Of a DNA stretch of 64,000 bases, positions 25,727 to 37,855 are shown piece after piece. Below the pieces are notes generated by a model. It did no database searches. It was given only the letters and a program-made list of their open reading frames with translations, and was not told the origin of the DNA. Position numbers and translations under genes: made by a program. Source of the stretch: Chrysomallon squamiferum (lineage: Eukaryota > Mollusca > Gastropoda > Neomphalida > Peltospiridae); NCBI GenBank assembly GCA_012295275.1, contig CM022670.1, positions 5,048,764-5,112,763 on the forward strand, in the 5' to 3' direction. The first letter of the stretch is position 1. Each line of letters opens with the position of its first letter.

Positions 25727-27986
25727 TTAAGCAATAGCAAGATCAGTTTTTGTTGGAGCATGAACCTTTTCTCCAACCATAAAATCCTCCTAAAAAACAA
25801 AAAAACACATCTGAAAATATATTCATAGACACATTCACACATATACATATGAAGATTATACTTTATAGCTTTCTGCATTAATGAAATTGAATTATGAGCA
25901 TTGTTTTTATCTTCTCAAATATCATAAGGGTTAGATTAATGAGCAGACTGATTATGTACTTTATAAATATAATACACCAAAAAAAGACAAAAAAAAAAAA
26001 AAAAAAAAAAATAAATTTCTGCATTAATGAAATTGGATATAAATAAGCAGAAAGTGTAGAAAATAAATAAAATGTGCATTAACATAGGTAAAAACTAAGC
26101 TGCCATTAAGTCAGTGAACAGCCTTATAAAGCAATGCTTGTCTGCAGCAACCAGGTCAAAGAATCAATCATCATTTATTTTATTTTGCTACAAGTATCCA
26201 TCCCATAACATTCTAGTGTATTAACGAGTTATTTAAAATTGCTTTTCTATTTTTTATATTATGCATAAACATACTTTAAAATGTTACCAGAATTATCAGT
26301 ATCTTTATGACTGATGTGGTTATTACCATTTAAGACAAAGAAAAGGGAACAACAGGAACAGATGATACCCTGCCTGTGCTGTGGATACAAAAACATGATG
26401 CATTACACAAGAGATTCTGTTATATATTTCTTTCACTTAGTATGTTGTGTATTAGTCAAAGTGGTTATTATAAGTGTAGGGGGAAGTAAGAATTGTGAAA
26501 GTTGGAGAAATCATGACATGTATACTAAATAGGTTAAAACTGCATACTTACTGGATCATATATAACTTTGACAAGAAGAGAACAGCTGGGACATTTGGCT
26601 ACATCTTCACCTGCTTCCAGTTCCTCCTAGAATAATAAAAATATTACTAATAAAAAAAAATAATAATAATAATAATAAAAAATATATATATGTATATATA
26701 TAAATGATATACTGAAATCACACATATTAATGACACTGACATTTGAATACAAATTTATTAGAAAATGTGTGCATGTGTATGTGTTGTTTTCAGTCTAATA
26801 ATACTGATAATTAACTGAGAACTGAAAAGAAATTTATAACATTTTTGGACAAACCACAGAAAGAAATGATTATACAGATTTACTAAAATAAATGTAAATT
26901 ATTACTTAGTTTATACATAAATGTATTAACATTATTATTTAATATATTATTATGACATAAAAATTAATGGCAGTTTAACTGATTTACATAAAGGTAGGTC
27001 TTATCATGTTATATATTTATTTCAAGGGAGGATGTCAAATTGGCATTGCATTTTATGTGCAAATAGATGCTATTTAAAATAATTATATTATTAAATTTAT
27101 ACTAATGCATCCTTTGATGTTAATGATAAAATACTAGAATATTAATCAAGCCTAATCTGATATATATATACAAACACAATGCAACATTTAGTCTTACTGA
27201 TTTTTGATTGTAAGTGCAGTTTTTGAGGCCATCACGCTTAAATGGATTACATGATTTTCAACTGACACTACCTGCATAGATGGTTAATTAACAATAGTTA
27301 TAACAAAGTAAACTGATACATGATAATCAAAAACTAAAATAACAAATATTACAGATTTTAGTTTATTTTATAAAACTTTTTTCTTGATTTTCAAAAAAAC
27401 AATGATAATAATTTATACATTCGTAACATTCACTTTGATATGTTTTAATTAAAAAGATAAGGAATTTTAAACAGCATCTAGCTGCACGTAAAATGTATGG
27501 CTATTTGGCCCATGCGGAAAATTAATTTACTTTGTAATTTAGGCCGATTTCGCCCTTGGCGAGATGATGCTCGGCTAATGATACATATGATTGAATGATT
27601 GATGGATCGACTTGGACCGAGATCGATAGATTCCATTTAAAGTAACTTAGTAAGAACAATAAATGCTGTGACAATGGCAACATAAATGTCTATCACGTTC
27701 CATAATTATAAGTACAATACAACGTTAACTGTTATGATTGCATGAAGGTTGATCAGTTCATGAAAGTTTTGAAACGATCACTTCACTCATCAATTCAGTC
27801 ATCAATGTCGATGACACATTAACTGATTCAGTGACATTGTAACTTGTTGTAGTTGTTGTATCATCACTGAAACATTACCTTTGTAATTTCAAATTTATCT
27901 CCACACGGACAAGGATAGTAATATGTTTCAGTCTCTTCATCATATTCCATGTCTTCAATTTCGATTTCGTCGTGAAAAACAGACAT
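25727..27986 (-). CDS. DPH3: Diphthamide biosynthesis protein 3 (CSL-type zinc finger), three exons
   Basis: Exons: 27986-27879, 26626-26552, 25789-25727, all GT-AG and phase 0, giving 81 aa, close to the family length of about 82. The start [18 protein letters not shown] is typical of the family. The CSL zinc finger has its four ligands in place: Cys26-x-Cys28 and Cys48-x2-Cys51, followed by Ser-Leu. DPH3 (yeast Kti11) carries iron and passes electrons to the DPH1-DPH2 radical enzyme in the first step of diphthamide formation on elongation factor 2; it also works with Elongator in wobble-uridine tRNA modification. It acts in the cytosol. The short acidic C-terminus ends in DLAIA. No residue is missing. 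The ATG is preceded by AAAA, a good context, and no other in-frame start fits. Confidence 0.97.
25790..26551 (-). other. Second intron of DPH3
   Basis: AT-rich, with a poly(A) run near 25988-26010. A 20-bp block, TTCTGCATTAATGAAATTG, occurs twice (about 25871-25890 and 26017-26035). A 72-codon open frame on the plus strand (26314-26532) has no recognisable features and I do not call it. Confidence 0.6.
26627..27878 (-). other. First intron of DPH3
   Basis: About 1.25 kb of AT-rich sequence. The segment 27480-27620 is less AT-rich (contains GGCCGATTTCGCCCTTGGCG). No exon or mobile element was recognised. Confidence 0.6.
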
Positions 27987-28080
27987 TTTTAAAACTACCT
28001 GCTTGTGCGACACATGTCACAGCCATTACATTTCATTCTTTGTGAATTCGTCCTTCTCGCTGGCGCATCCGTAATAATTA
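27987..28080 (-). promoter_or_regulatory. DPH3 5' leader and likely promoter-proximal region
   Basis: A less AT-rich patch precedes the DPH3 start. On the minus strand it holds an upstream ATG (in GGATGCGCC, about 28067) that opens a short reading frame ending at TGA before the main start, plus AATGAAATG and TAATGG starts. No TATA box is evident. The transcription start is not determined. Confidence 0.3.
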
Positions 28081-28661
28081 TCTTAACTAAAACGTTAGGG
28101 TAAGTAGGAATACAAACTTAAGATTTTTAAGACAGGAAAAAATATTTTATTTAAACAATAATCTCAACCCAAAATCAATTTATAATTATTCCGATGGTTA
28201 AAGACCCCATACAGAAACTGAGAAGATTAAGGAAACGTATTAGATTATTGTTTTGTTAAATATTTTATCTTATTACTTTTTTTATTTTTAAAATGGAAAT
28301 CCACAAAGAAAGATGGAAATGCTGTTCAGATTCAAATAAGCATACAGCGACGGATAAAAGTAATTGTAGCATAGGTGTTAACAAATGTTTATCTTACGAT
28401 TCAGTATGTGGGTGGTATTTATAAATATACCAAGTACAGATAATTAATTAAATTTCTCCTTTGTGTTAAAGATTTTCAAACATTAGTTAATATATTTTGT
28501 TAAACATTTTTCTTTACCATGAACAACCATTGATGAAAGACTTTTGGAAAAATATACATTCAAAAAGTATTCTGTACCAGTGTAATACTGGCACTTATTT
28601 GTTTTATTCTTTAGTTATCCTCAGCCACCGTCTCAACATGACAAACAATCTACCAAGTAAA

Positions 28662-28709
28662 GGCGCCACAGTACTTTTGACGAAAAATTCTTTCCAGGCG
28701 CCATCTGAC
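28662..28709 (-). promoter_or_regulatory. Paired GGCGCC sites, one CTCF-like (GTCAGATGGCGCC)
   Basis: GGCGCC occurs at 28662-28667 and 28697-28702. On the minus strand the second reads GTCAGATGGCGCC, resembling the CTCF core CAGATGGCGC. It lies about 0.7 kb upstream of the DPH3 start, where an insulator could act. Motif match by eye only. Confidence 0.25.
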
Positions 28710-29439
28710 TTCAAATAGATTTTAGATCAGTTGACTAATGCACGATTTGCGTGATCTTTCGCTCAAAAACTGTAAACACTGCTAATGCAATTAAATCAAT
28801 TTTACTACTGAGCCAAACAAAATAATAAAAAAATCTGACCTGTTCCTTAAATAGAGCGTCACCTATCGGTTAACGCTAACAAAATTGTAGTGCGCAGCCG
28901 ATGACTTTAGATTATTTTTGCTATTATTCACTGCCAAGTTAGGTCGTATCAGTAACGGGGCTTTCTTATAATATGAGACTTCCCGTGAGTTCCTCGTGGA
29001 CATTTTAAGTTATCTGTTTCGGTTATTCGATAGACAGATTAGTTCTCGAATCTTCTTCGTTACAGAGGGTGATTAGGGGAAGTGTGAAACGCCGGTCTCG
29101 GCCACACATTTAGTGTATACTCTTTTATATACACGTCAAGTTGACTAACCCCCAGCTTATGAACAAGAATTAGAAGTGAAATAAAGGATATAACAAAATG
29201 TGGCGTTTTGGTATTTTCTTCGTGAAAAATTGTGAAAAAACAACACCTTCCCCCAACAAAAAGTACGCAGAGATTGCATACTGCTGAGCTTAATCATGTT
29301 TTTTCCATTCTAATTTAGTAGAATATACAAAACATTTCAAATAAATATCATTAATAAAGGAAAAGATAATTGAAATGTATGTATGTATGTGTGTATGTAT
29401 TTATGTATATTACTGCATGCCTATATTTATTTGACTATA

Positions 29440-29481
29440 CGTACACATATGTGTTTTATCCGTACACATATGTGTTTTATC
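29440..29481 (+). repeat. Tandem duplication of a 21-bp unit
   Basis: Two adjacent identical copies of a unit running from CGTACACATATG to TTTTATC. Confidence 0.9.
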
Positions 29482-29706
29482 AATGTGTTTGTATCATGTA
29501 TGTTGTGTATATATAATGAATGAAGATACAGTAATAAATAACATCCACATAGAAACGCAAATACAAACATTCTCTGCTGTCAGTTTTAATCTCTAAATGA
29601 TTAAAGGTGATAACAAAAGTTCCAGATACACCCAATTATACAGATCATTTTAAAATTAATAAAAGATAAGCCTCAAACATAAACGGGCATATATTTATAC
29701 TTTTAC

Positions 29707-29870
29707 CATTTTGATAATGTAATTAACTCTTCAGCTATTTTAACATTGTTCGACGGCACACTGTCTAGGACCTCCATTGTGTTGTTGAGGGTCTGGGCAG
29801 TTGAGTAGGTCACATATTTGGGCACGCCTACAATATCAATAAGCTTGACCACTCTGGACCAGTGTGCCCA
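29707..29870 (-). CDS. Orphan candidate coding exon, 54 codons plus 2 nt
   Basis: On the minus strand a TTTGATAG acceptor precedes 164 nt with one fully open frame, followed by a GTAAAA donor. The encoded peptide starts WAHWSRVVKLIDIVGVP and ends SNNVKIAEELITLSK. Its base composition is far more balanced than its surroundings and the peptide is of normal complexity. I do not recognise the family; the helical, Asn/Ser-rich pattern is faintly like the helical part of a GAIN domain, but that is a guess. No partner exons were found nearby, and joining to the first exon of the 228-aa gene would create a stop. It may be a lone exon of a gene with large introns, or a gene fragment. Confidence 0.35.
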
Positions 29871-30352
29871 CTATCAAATTAATAATGTGTGTTATTGTGT
29901 TCTAGCTGAGCAAATAAACGCCCAGAAACATCAGTAATTTAACATCATTTCAAGTGGCTTTAATAGATTTGTTCCGTGTTCATTTGTTTGATTAACGTTT
30001 AAGCGGTTTTTGATACTGTTTAACATAGAAATTAATATAGATTATTTGTATTCATTAAACGGATATAATTAATTTGCACTCCATTAGAGTTTTCATGTCG
30101 ATATGTATTTTAATAAATATGGTATCAATCAGTCTATACTACTTTGACGATTCGCATCCAAATAAAAAATCTGTAATAGAAATATTTATTACAGGTGTGT
30201 ATGTGTGCACAACTTCTGTAATAACATTATATTTAATGTTTTTCACACATATGTAGCTGGTTATTCATTAAAAATCTAAATTTGATTCAGTTTATTATTA
30301 TTATTATTAGTAGTAGTAGTAGTTTTCGTTCTTTCTTCTCTTTTTTATTTAA

Positions 30353-30380
30353 TTTTTTTTTTTTTTTTTTTTTTTTTTTT
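30353..30380. repeat. Poly(T) run of about 28 nt
   Basis: Uninterrupted T on the plus strand after a (TAG)n-like stretch at 30309-30323. Confidence 0.9.
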
Positions 30381-30583
30381 GAAATGAGACTCTTTTCTTT
30401 CTGATATATTATGCACAGTATTTAGCTTCTTTTTCTTTTCTTTTTTTTAAAGAAAAACTTCAACGACGGTGGGCAGTTCATTTGAAAATTGATAGACATC
30501 GAAATTTTTCGAGTAATCAACCAGAACTCGAACAAACGTACACTTAAAGCGTATCATGTGTTAATGATTGGTTATGGACTATT

Positions 30584-30617
30584 AATACGTCATGGATCTT
30601 AAGTACGTCACGTGCTT
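30584..30617 (+). promoter_or_regulatory. CRE-like and E-box cluster
   Basis: TACGTCA appears twice within 30 nt (near 30586 and 30605), and the second runs into CACGTG (TACGTCACGTGC). CRE-like sites bind CREB/ATF factors and CACGTG binds bHLH factors. The patch is less AT-rich than its surroundings. Motif match only. Confidence 0.3.
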
Positions 30618-32629
30618 CATTTCCATGAACTGCCCAGTTGTTTAGCGCGGACTCTTGATGAAACATGAAATAAGGATATCAAGTAACATTGTTTAACCGG
30701 GCGTGGTTTTGTGGGCCATTCACCAACACTGGGTGGTACAGTATCGCGTTTTCTTCATGGGTAAAGCTCGGAATAATAGGTACCAACCAGGTTAATGCTG
30801 CATTTGTTTAATTTGTTTAAAAACACTGAATAAAAAGTCATTATTATTTGTTCAAGTTCCTTCGTTTTTATGGCTAGAACTACAATTCAGGCAAAATTTT
30901 AGGGGAGAAAGGCTTTTGAATCGCCAAATTTGTTAAAGATTTGTTATTTTATATTATTTATCGGAGGATAATGAAAAAATAAAAAATAAAAAAAAATAAA
31001 AAAATAAAAAACGTTTTATATGTAATATGTAATTATACAGTTTATTATGTTTCATTTTAAATTAACAACTTGCAAGGATTCGAATGGAATTTTCATCATG
31101 GCTGTTATATGAATCTTTTAACTGTTAGTAATAATTATGCGTGTTTGAATTTTCCCCCCTGTATATGAAAATCAAAAACTGTAGCCACCAGATATTTTAC
31201 AATTTCAGTTTCAAATTATTGAATAGCAAAGAATATAAAAATGAAATAAAATATCGTTGAATGTAATAATAAAATATATTCCCATTTTGTTTGAAACGAA
31301 TAAATAAATATTTATTCGAATATTTTAATACATTTCTCAATAGCTTCATGGTATTTATCAAACATTTCTCTTATACAAAATTAATAATGTTGATATTTTG
31401 TTTTATCCAACTCTCGGGGATTGTAATACATTAAAAAAAAAACAAAAAAACATTCTCCAATGTTATTACAGATACATGAAAATAATGTCAAGAACGGAAA
31501 CAAACAGTATATTTAAATTTACAATGAAGAACAAAAATGGAACAACCGTTATAAAAATCCTATTTAGCCTGAGTCACTGGTTTCGCAAGCACTTTTTCAC
31601 TAGCGCGGTATCAAAAGATTCTTGATTTACCTTTTTATTTTTAAAATTTGAAACATATTTATTTTATTGGATGGTTTTTTAATAAACGGACCAATGACAT
31701 ACGCTGTATAAAAATGACCTGACAGCTGATAGACTTGAAGAATGATGTATCTTCGTGAATGTATTTCTTTATTTTGCCGTTCCAGCCAGATACACACGAA
31801 AAGACATAAAGTTGATTTGTTATCCTTTTATTTCCACTTTAAAAAACGTTTTGCGGAGGCTTCAGCTAAAATAATTTGTTTAGATCAGTACAGAGAACTA
31901 TGTATCACATGGCAGTTATTTTACACTGTATGAAGCTAGCGTTTATCAGCCAGTGTGTGTTTATTTTAGACGAATAAACAAAAGAAATAATTATTTTACT
32001 TACTACAGGTCGTTTTTTTCTTCTTCGATACATCTCAAATTTCTTTCTTTCTATTTTTCTCTGTCGCACACGGATGCATACACGCACACTAACCACAGAT
32101 GCATGTACGCACATTACCATGTAACTAACATTCAGGTTAGGTAACTGGGTGTACTGTTGTCATCTGTTTTGTACTGTTTCAAAGAAAGAGCTTATTAAAG
32201 AAAATGAGTTGCAATTATAATGTCAACTCTTATGCATTAAAAAAATATCTAAATAAAACGTGTCAAATTTGAATTTAACTATAAAGATACATATTTTTAG
32301 CATTAACAGCTAGAGGCTGAAAATTAAAAAAAAAAGAAAAACTTGTTAATTATTTCTGATTGGATATTGTAAATACTATTTTCACATAAACCTATATTGT
32401 CTTAGAAAAGCCAGGGGAAAGAATTAACTGTATGAGGAGGAATGCTGTCGTAATTGTTATTAAAATTGTTCTCAATATGGGAGCGTGTAATGATAATAAA
32501 CGTATAGCATTTTTGACGTGCCAAAGACCTGTGTTCGAAACAAGCTAGACCTTGTTTAAAATCTGCTGAATCAGAAGCGACTGGGCATAAACAAGCCGTG
32601 TTATGAGGTCTTTTCAAAAGTATCTTCTT

Positions 32630-32631
<2 letters not shown>

Positions 32632-32667
<36 letters not shown>
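32632..32667. repeat. Poly(A) run of about 36 nt
   Basis: Uninterrupted A on the plus strand. The 220 nt upstream are less AT-rich and could be a retroposed sequence with this as its tail, but no family was recognised. Confidence 0.9.
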
Positions 32668-32669
<2 letters not shown>

Positions 32670-33141
32670 ATTGGGGGGTATTTTATTATTATATATTATG
32701 CATTTTCTTTCCTTAATGGTACATCTCATGTTTCAGAACCTCGTGGATCAGCGAGCAGTGATCGACTTTGTTGATAATAAATGGTAAAGAAGACACACAG
32801 CGCTTCAACTATTCAGCAGACTCAGGGGTGGTTCATTGTGTAGAGTCCTCTTCCCGTTTACCGGTTCCTAGGCAAACTGAATAATCTTTTAGTAAGAAGG
32901 ATAACTTGAGATCGCCTACACTCAAAACTGTAACTCTTCAAGCGGAACAGTTATGCGAAGTGGGACAATCCCCGAGTCCATTTTAATAAAAGATATAACG
33001 TAGATTGTCCAATACAGAAACAAAAGAATGCTGTCTGCGTGCTTTAAATTATTAATCATCCGTGATCCTCGATTAAAACGGAGTCAAGAAGATTTTGTCT
33101 TATAGTTATCGTTATTTTATTACATATGTCTATTGTTGCTG

Positions 33142-33145
<4 letters not shown>

Positions 33146-33211
<66 letters not shown>

Positions 33212-33229
33212 CATTATTATTATTATTAT
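33146..33229 (+). repeat. (TTA)n microsatellite
   Basis: About 28 near-perfect trinucleotide units with one C substitution near 33212. Confidence 0.95.
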
Positions 33230-33362
33230 AAAAGTTAGGAATTCTCTTTGTCTTTGTGTGTGATCCTCTCTCTCTTTCTACAATTTTAAAGCTTGCAACA
33301 AATTATATTTCTAAACTTTAATTCCTCTTAAATTAATGTATGTATATATGTATGTATGTGTG

Positions 33363-33364
<2 letters not shown>

Positions 33365-33426
<62 letters not shown>
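33365..33426 (+). repeat. (GT)n microsatellite
   Basis: About 60 nt of GT with a single interruption (TTTG). Confidence 0.95.
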
Positions 33427-33427
<1 letters not shown>

Positions 33428-33837
33428 GTTCGCATCTGGACACTGTCGGTACAATCTGAAGTAGTTTCAAACTTGAGCCCCATCAATTATTAACCCCGCA
33501 TTGAAGAAAGAAAAAGACTTAACAGGTTCAGTTATCGTACTGTTAATATTCTTCATAATGCCGCGATTTATTGGCCATTCAAATTTAAAAACGGGATTTA
33601 TAACTGAACAGAAATCATAAACCGTAAAAAGTTGGTGTAGTTTTTCATTGCAATAACAATAATCACAGCTTGAGTGAGGGAGAATTTCTTTCTAGGTTAA
33701 TACGATGGACAGTAAAATAATAATTATTTTTTAACAGTAAGTTCAAAACTTCATCATTTTGCCGTACAAAGGCTTAACAGGATTATCTGACAATAAAAAT
33801 TTAATTGGATATAATTTATTTGACTTTATTTTTTATT

Positions 33838-33935
33838 TCATATTTATTTTATTTTATATCATTTTATTTTATTTTATTTTATTTTATTTTATTTTATTTT
33901 ATTTTATTTCATTTTATTTTATTTCATTTTATAGA
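33838..33935 (+). repeat. (ATTTT)n pentanucleotide array
   Basis: Roughly 18 units, slightly degenerate. It gives a Phe/Ile/Leu/Tyr open frame on the plus strand that is not a gene. TTTA-type repeats continue to about 34135. Confidence 0.9.
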
Positions 33936-34094
33936 TATATTTATTTCATACTTAATTTTTTTGTTACTAATTTAATTAAATTAACTAATTATTTTTCATT
34001 ATTCATTTATTAGTTTTACTTATTTGTTGATTTAGTTACTTATATATTTATATTTTTATTTATTTAGGTAAATTCTTTCTTTCTTTAATTAATT

Positions 34095-34125
<31 letters not shown>

Positions 34126-35225
34126 ATACAAATAATATTTCTGGCTATGAAATAACTTTTATAGAGGTTTTTTCTCAATTTTTTCCTGAATGGTTACAGA
34201 GTCAGTGTCTCACGGTGTATCCACCAGTTTGTCCATTGCAGCCAGAGAGTGGACGTGTTGTGCTTTGTCCACAGCGAACTGCTTGATGCTTTATTTCAGG
34301 TTTTGTCGACATCATCTTCCTCGCATTTTACACAAGTAAAAGATACAAGCACTTTTATTTTTTTTTTATAGTAGAAACTTTAGAAATGTTTATTTATTTA
34401 TTTATTTATTTAGGTAAAACAGATTTCTAAAAAATTTGAGAACTTTTTTTTTCTTTTGTCTTCTGTTTTCGCCAGTATGGCTGCTGTTAGAGTTAATGTG
34501 ATCGCAAATCCGTGACGTCACCAGCAGGGTTTCTATCGTAGATCTCAACGCGGCAGTTTCTCACAAAAATAAGAAATTGTGATTATGAAAGATTATAGGT
34601 AATAAAAACTAGATGTGAAATCATCTTTTTTTTTTTTTTTTTTTAAATAATAAACTGTTTGCCACATCGGTGACGATGCGTCTCGAAAAGAAAAAACCAG
34701 ACATGGAGCCAGTCGTATTTTTTTTTTTTTTGTTCTTTTTTTTGACGTAAGTCAGAAGAAACAAAACAATGAGGCGAGGCAGTCAAGGTGATTCTAAGGA
34801 CTCAAAGCCGCTTTCATGCTATTAATGGAGATCTTAAATTTTATTCACATCCGTAAGTATTGAACAATATAGAGCGTGCTGAATCTTTCTAGAATAAATA
34901 AGCACTTATTTCGTACAATTAATACTGATATGAAGAGATGCACATGTTATATGTGAAAGTCCTACACGTAATTTCGATCGTAAGGTTATAATTCTAAGCT
35001 TGGTTTTGTTATCAGTGGCCCACTAACCCGTACGTTCAGTGAAGAGAAGCTCTTTGCGGTTCACAGCAGTGTTTAAATATTACAAAGTGGTGTTAAGTTT
35101 AATATTACATCCACAGTGATATCACGTAACGTTAATACTTAAAATAAATCAGCTGATCGTATATAATGTGCATATGATCCAACGCCGTATAAACGCGGCT
35201 AGATCAGTCTTGTTTAATAGAAAAA

Positions 35226-35313
35226 GATAGAAATAAACGTACTGATAGATAGAAATAAACGTACTGATGGATAGAAATAAACGTACTGATAGACAGAAAT
35301 AAACGTAATGATA
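35226..35313 (+). repeat. Minisatellite, four copies of a 22-bp unit
   Basis: Units start at 35226, 35248, 35270 and 35292 and contain AGAAATAAACGTA. The copies differ by one or two substitutions. 22 is not a multiple of 3, so the open frame over it is incidental. Confidence 0.95.
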
Positions 35314-37486
35314 TTTCGCTACTGTAAACTTTACTACAGACATGTTAAGGCTTACTGAAGACAAATGAATCTTGATGAAATTCAAAGTATTTAATTGTTA
35401 CTATGAGTATACAGCTGAACACTGTTAAGTATACTAACAGCTTATACTCACACAGAGCAACACACTCGTAACTACACGTCAGTAATATATCATTTATGAA
35501 TATTCTTCAAAGAGAAAAAACGTTTCCTTTACGGTTTATGAAGCTGATTAAAACAAATATTATTCTTTTGCACTGTGGCATGATAACCTTTTTCTCGTTT
35601 TAATTTTGTTCTTTTGTTATTCTGTCATGACACAAACACATGGTGGTCCGTACAAAACTACAAAACGTCCTATGTAACTGCAGTAAACTTCATTATAAAT
35701 ATATTTTTTTTGGATTGTTTGTTTCTTGTATCATCGTGCTTTTATTACGGACATAAGAGAAGTTGTGAACAGACGTATTGCGAGAAGACATCGGTCATTA
35801 ACTATCCCGTTTTATAGAGTCAGATGAATTTCTACATCGGCGATACGGAACATTATCTACATACGCATAACAAACCACTGCATGACTTGGCTTAAAATGC
35901 GTTCAAAATTTATTTCAGAGGACAGGAGTTTTCAGCTTTTCACAAATGCTTTAGAAAATTAGTTAAGTGCTCTTCTGCCTTCTAAGGGTTAAATGCTCTG
36001 CCTCAAGACAGAGCTAAGATCTTAGATGCAGTGGTTGCAGTATGCATTTCCAGTCTACACTGTTAAATGCTTTCTTTACGTGAACATAGATTTCGAGTGG
36101 AAAAAACAACAGTTAGATGCCTGTCGGATGTTTAAATTCTTGTATTTGTGTTGTAATTTAATTTTAACATTTTAACATGTTAGCAGTTTTAAAAGTTCTC
36201 GCGGTGACTGCATTAAAAATGATAAACTAAAATTTGTTTGAGTAAATCAGTCAATGTCTGTCGTTGTATTAGTTACATGTAGAAATACGCAAGCTCAAAT
36301 CAAATAATAACCTTCATTTAAATTGGTTGAATATAATTATACTAACAACTGCAAGGCGTGGACCTTTATTCCTTTATTTTTCAGGCAGCTGATATAAGTT
36401 ATATTTTTTACCCTTGAAAACTCGAACGTTCCAAAAACTGGTGATGGCTTTTAAACATTTGTTGTGAATGACGCAAGTCAGTTTCTCGCCTAATGGTAAT
36501 CCACGCCATTAAATTAGAAATTGTAAAATGATACCATTTCATACAAATTTCGGTATGCTTATTAACAAAGACGTTTTTTTTTTTTCTTTATTAAAAAAGA
36601 AAAACGACATATAAATATTTGCCGGTATTTTATTACCATATGCACAATTTCTGTATTAAGTGCACACATTATTAACGTGAAAGGTGGAATCTCAGTGATT
36701 TAAAACACGGAGAGGTAAATTATATGCTTCGAGGCCGGCAGCGAATTGCAGTTATGTTAGGTCGACATCTCTATAAGCGGCGCAATTTATTATATTAACA
36801 ATAAACATGTTGTTTAGGGCGTTGTCAGTGACAAACAAATTGTCCTTGCGCAGTGTAAAAATAAAAATGTGTTTTTTGAAAAGCTATAGTAAATACTGAA
36901 TTTTTTACTGTTAAGGAAGAACAAAAATAAAAAATAAAAAATAAAATAAAACTAAAAATAAAATAAAAAACTAAAAATAAATAATAATAAAAAAATCAAA
37001 TAAAGAAAGAAATGAAAGAATATGTCATTGTGTATTTAACAAACAAGTCAAATTTTAAAATTATTTCGTAAAACCATTATTAAGAGTAAAATAATATAAT
37101 AAGTACAAAATTGATATCTAACAAGAAATATGAACAAAATGATTTATGCTCTCTTGCTATCAAGTGCACCTTTTGTTTGGTTAATAATTACACACCTAAC
37201 CTATGTGTAGGAAAACACAAAACTTAAAAATACAACCAAAAACAAACTAAAAACAACAACAACAACATCATCAACAACAACAGCAACAACAACAAAAACA
37301 CAACAAAACAGATAAACAAGCAACGACAAAGAAGAAGTAAAAAGAAAAGAAAAAAAAAAAAAAAAAAAAAAAACAACAAACAAAAAAAAAATAAAACAGT
37401 CCAAAAAAAAGAGAACATTTCGTTATCAAAACCCTTAATCCATCTGAATTCTCATCACTGATCAGAAATATAATTTAACAACTTCA

Positions 37487-37487
<1 letters not shown>

Positions 37488-37543
<56 letters not shown>

Positions 37544-37545
37544 AT
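37488..37545 (+). repeat. (AAT)n microsatellite
   Basis: About 15 perfect units followed by imperfect copies. Another short (AAT)n run lies at about 37602-37630. Confidence 0.95.
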
Positions 37546-37692
37546 AATAAAAAATAAAACTACTACTACTGTTATAAATGATAATGATGATGGTAGTGGT
37601 TATAATAATAATAATAATAAAAATAATAAAACAAAATTAATAAATATGCAAGAAAATGTTGGAAATATTATGACTTCGTAAAATACTACGAA

Positions 37693-37855
37693 CATACGTA
37701 AACATTCTATCTTGTAAAAGTTGAGTACAGATGACAGTTATAAATTAGTAAAATATTTCAGATCTAATAATTATGTTTGCAGACAAGATAATAAGGAAAA
37801 ACGTAGACAATACAGCTGATAACAACTTACACCGACTTTGAACCCTGGTCAGATA
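37693..37855 (+). repeat. Dispersed direct repeat, copy A (copy B at 41185-41310)
   Basis: It shares with copy B a core containing GGAAAAACGTAGACAATACA plus flanking similarity on both sides (AACATTCT..GTAAAA upstream, CTGGTCAGAT downstream). Copy A carries an extra segment of about 44 nt in the middle. Probably two copies of an old interspersed element. Confidence 0.8.

Larger units (their letters stand above)
28100..29700. other. Intergenic stretch upstream of DPH3
   Basis: No coding exon recognised. The patch 28600-29120 is comparatively GC-rich and holds two GGCGCC palindromes. A (TGTA)-type run lies at about 29378-29408 and a 21-bp tandem pair at 29440-29481. Confidence 0.5.
29871..33140. 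other. Intergenic stretch
   Basis: No gene recognised. It holds poly(T) at 30353-30380, a motif-rich patch at 30440-30800, poly(A) at 32632-32667, and several short open frames without motifs (30074-30256, 31398-31625, 31742-31933 plus). Confidence 0.5.

Noticed and set aside
30710-30830. Minus-strand frame of about 38 codons (around THEENAILYHPVLVNG)
   Set aside because: Stop-to-stop stretch without convincing splice sites; likely chance in a less AT-rich patch.
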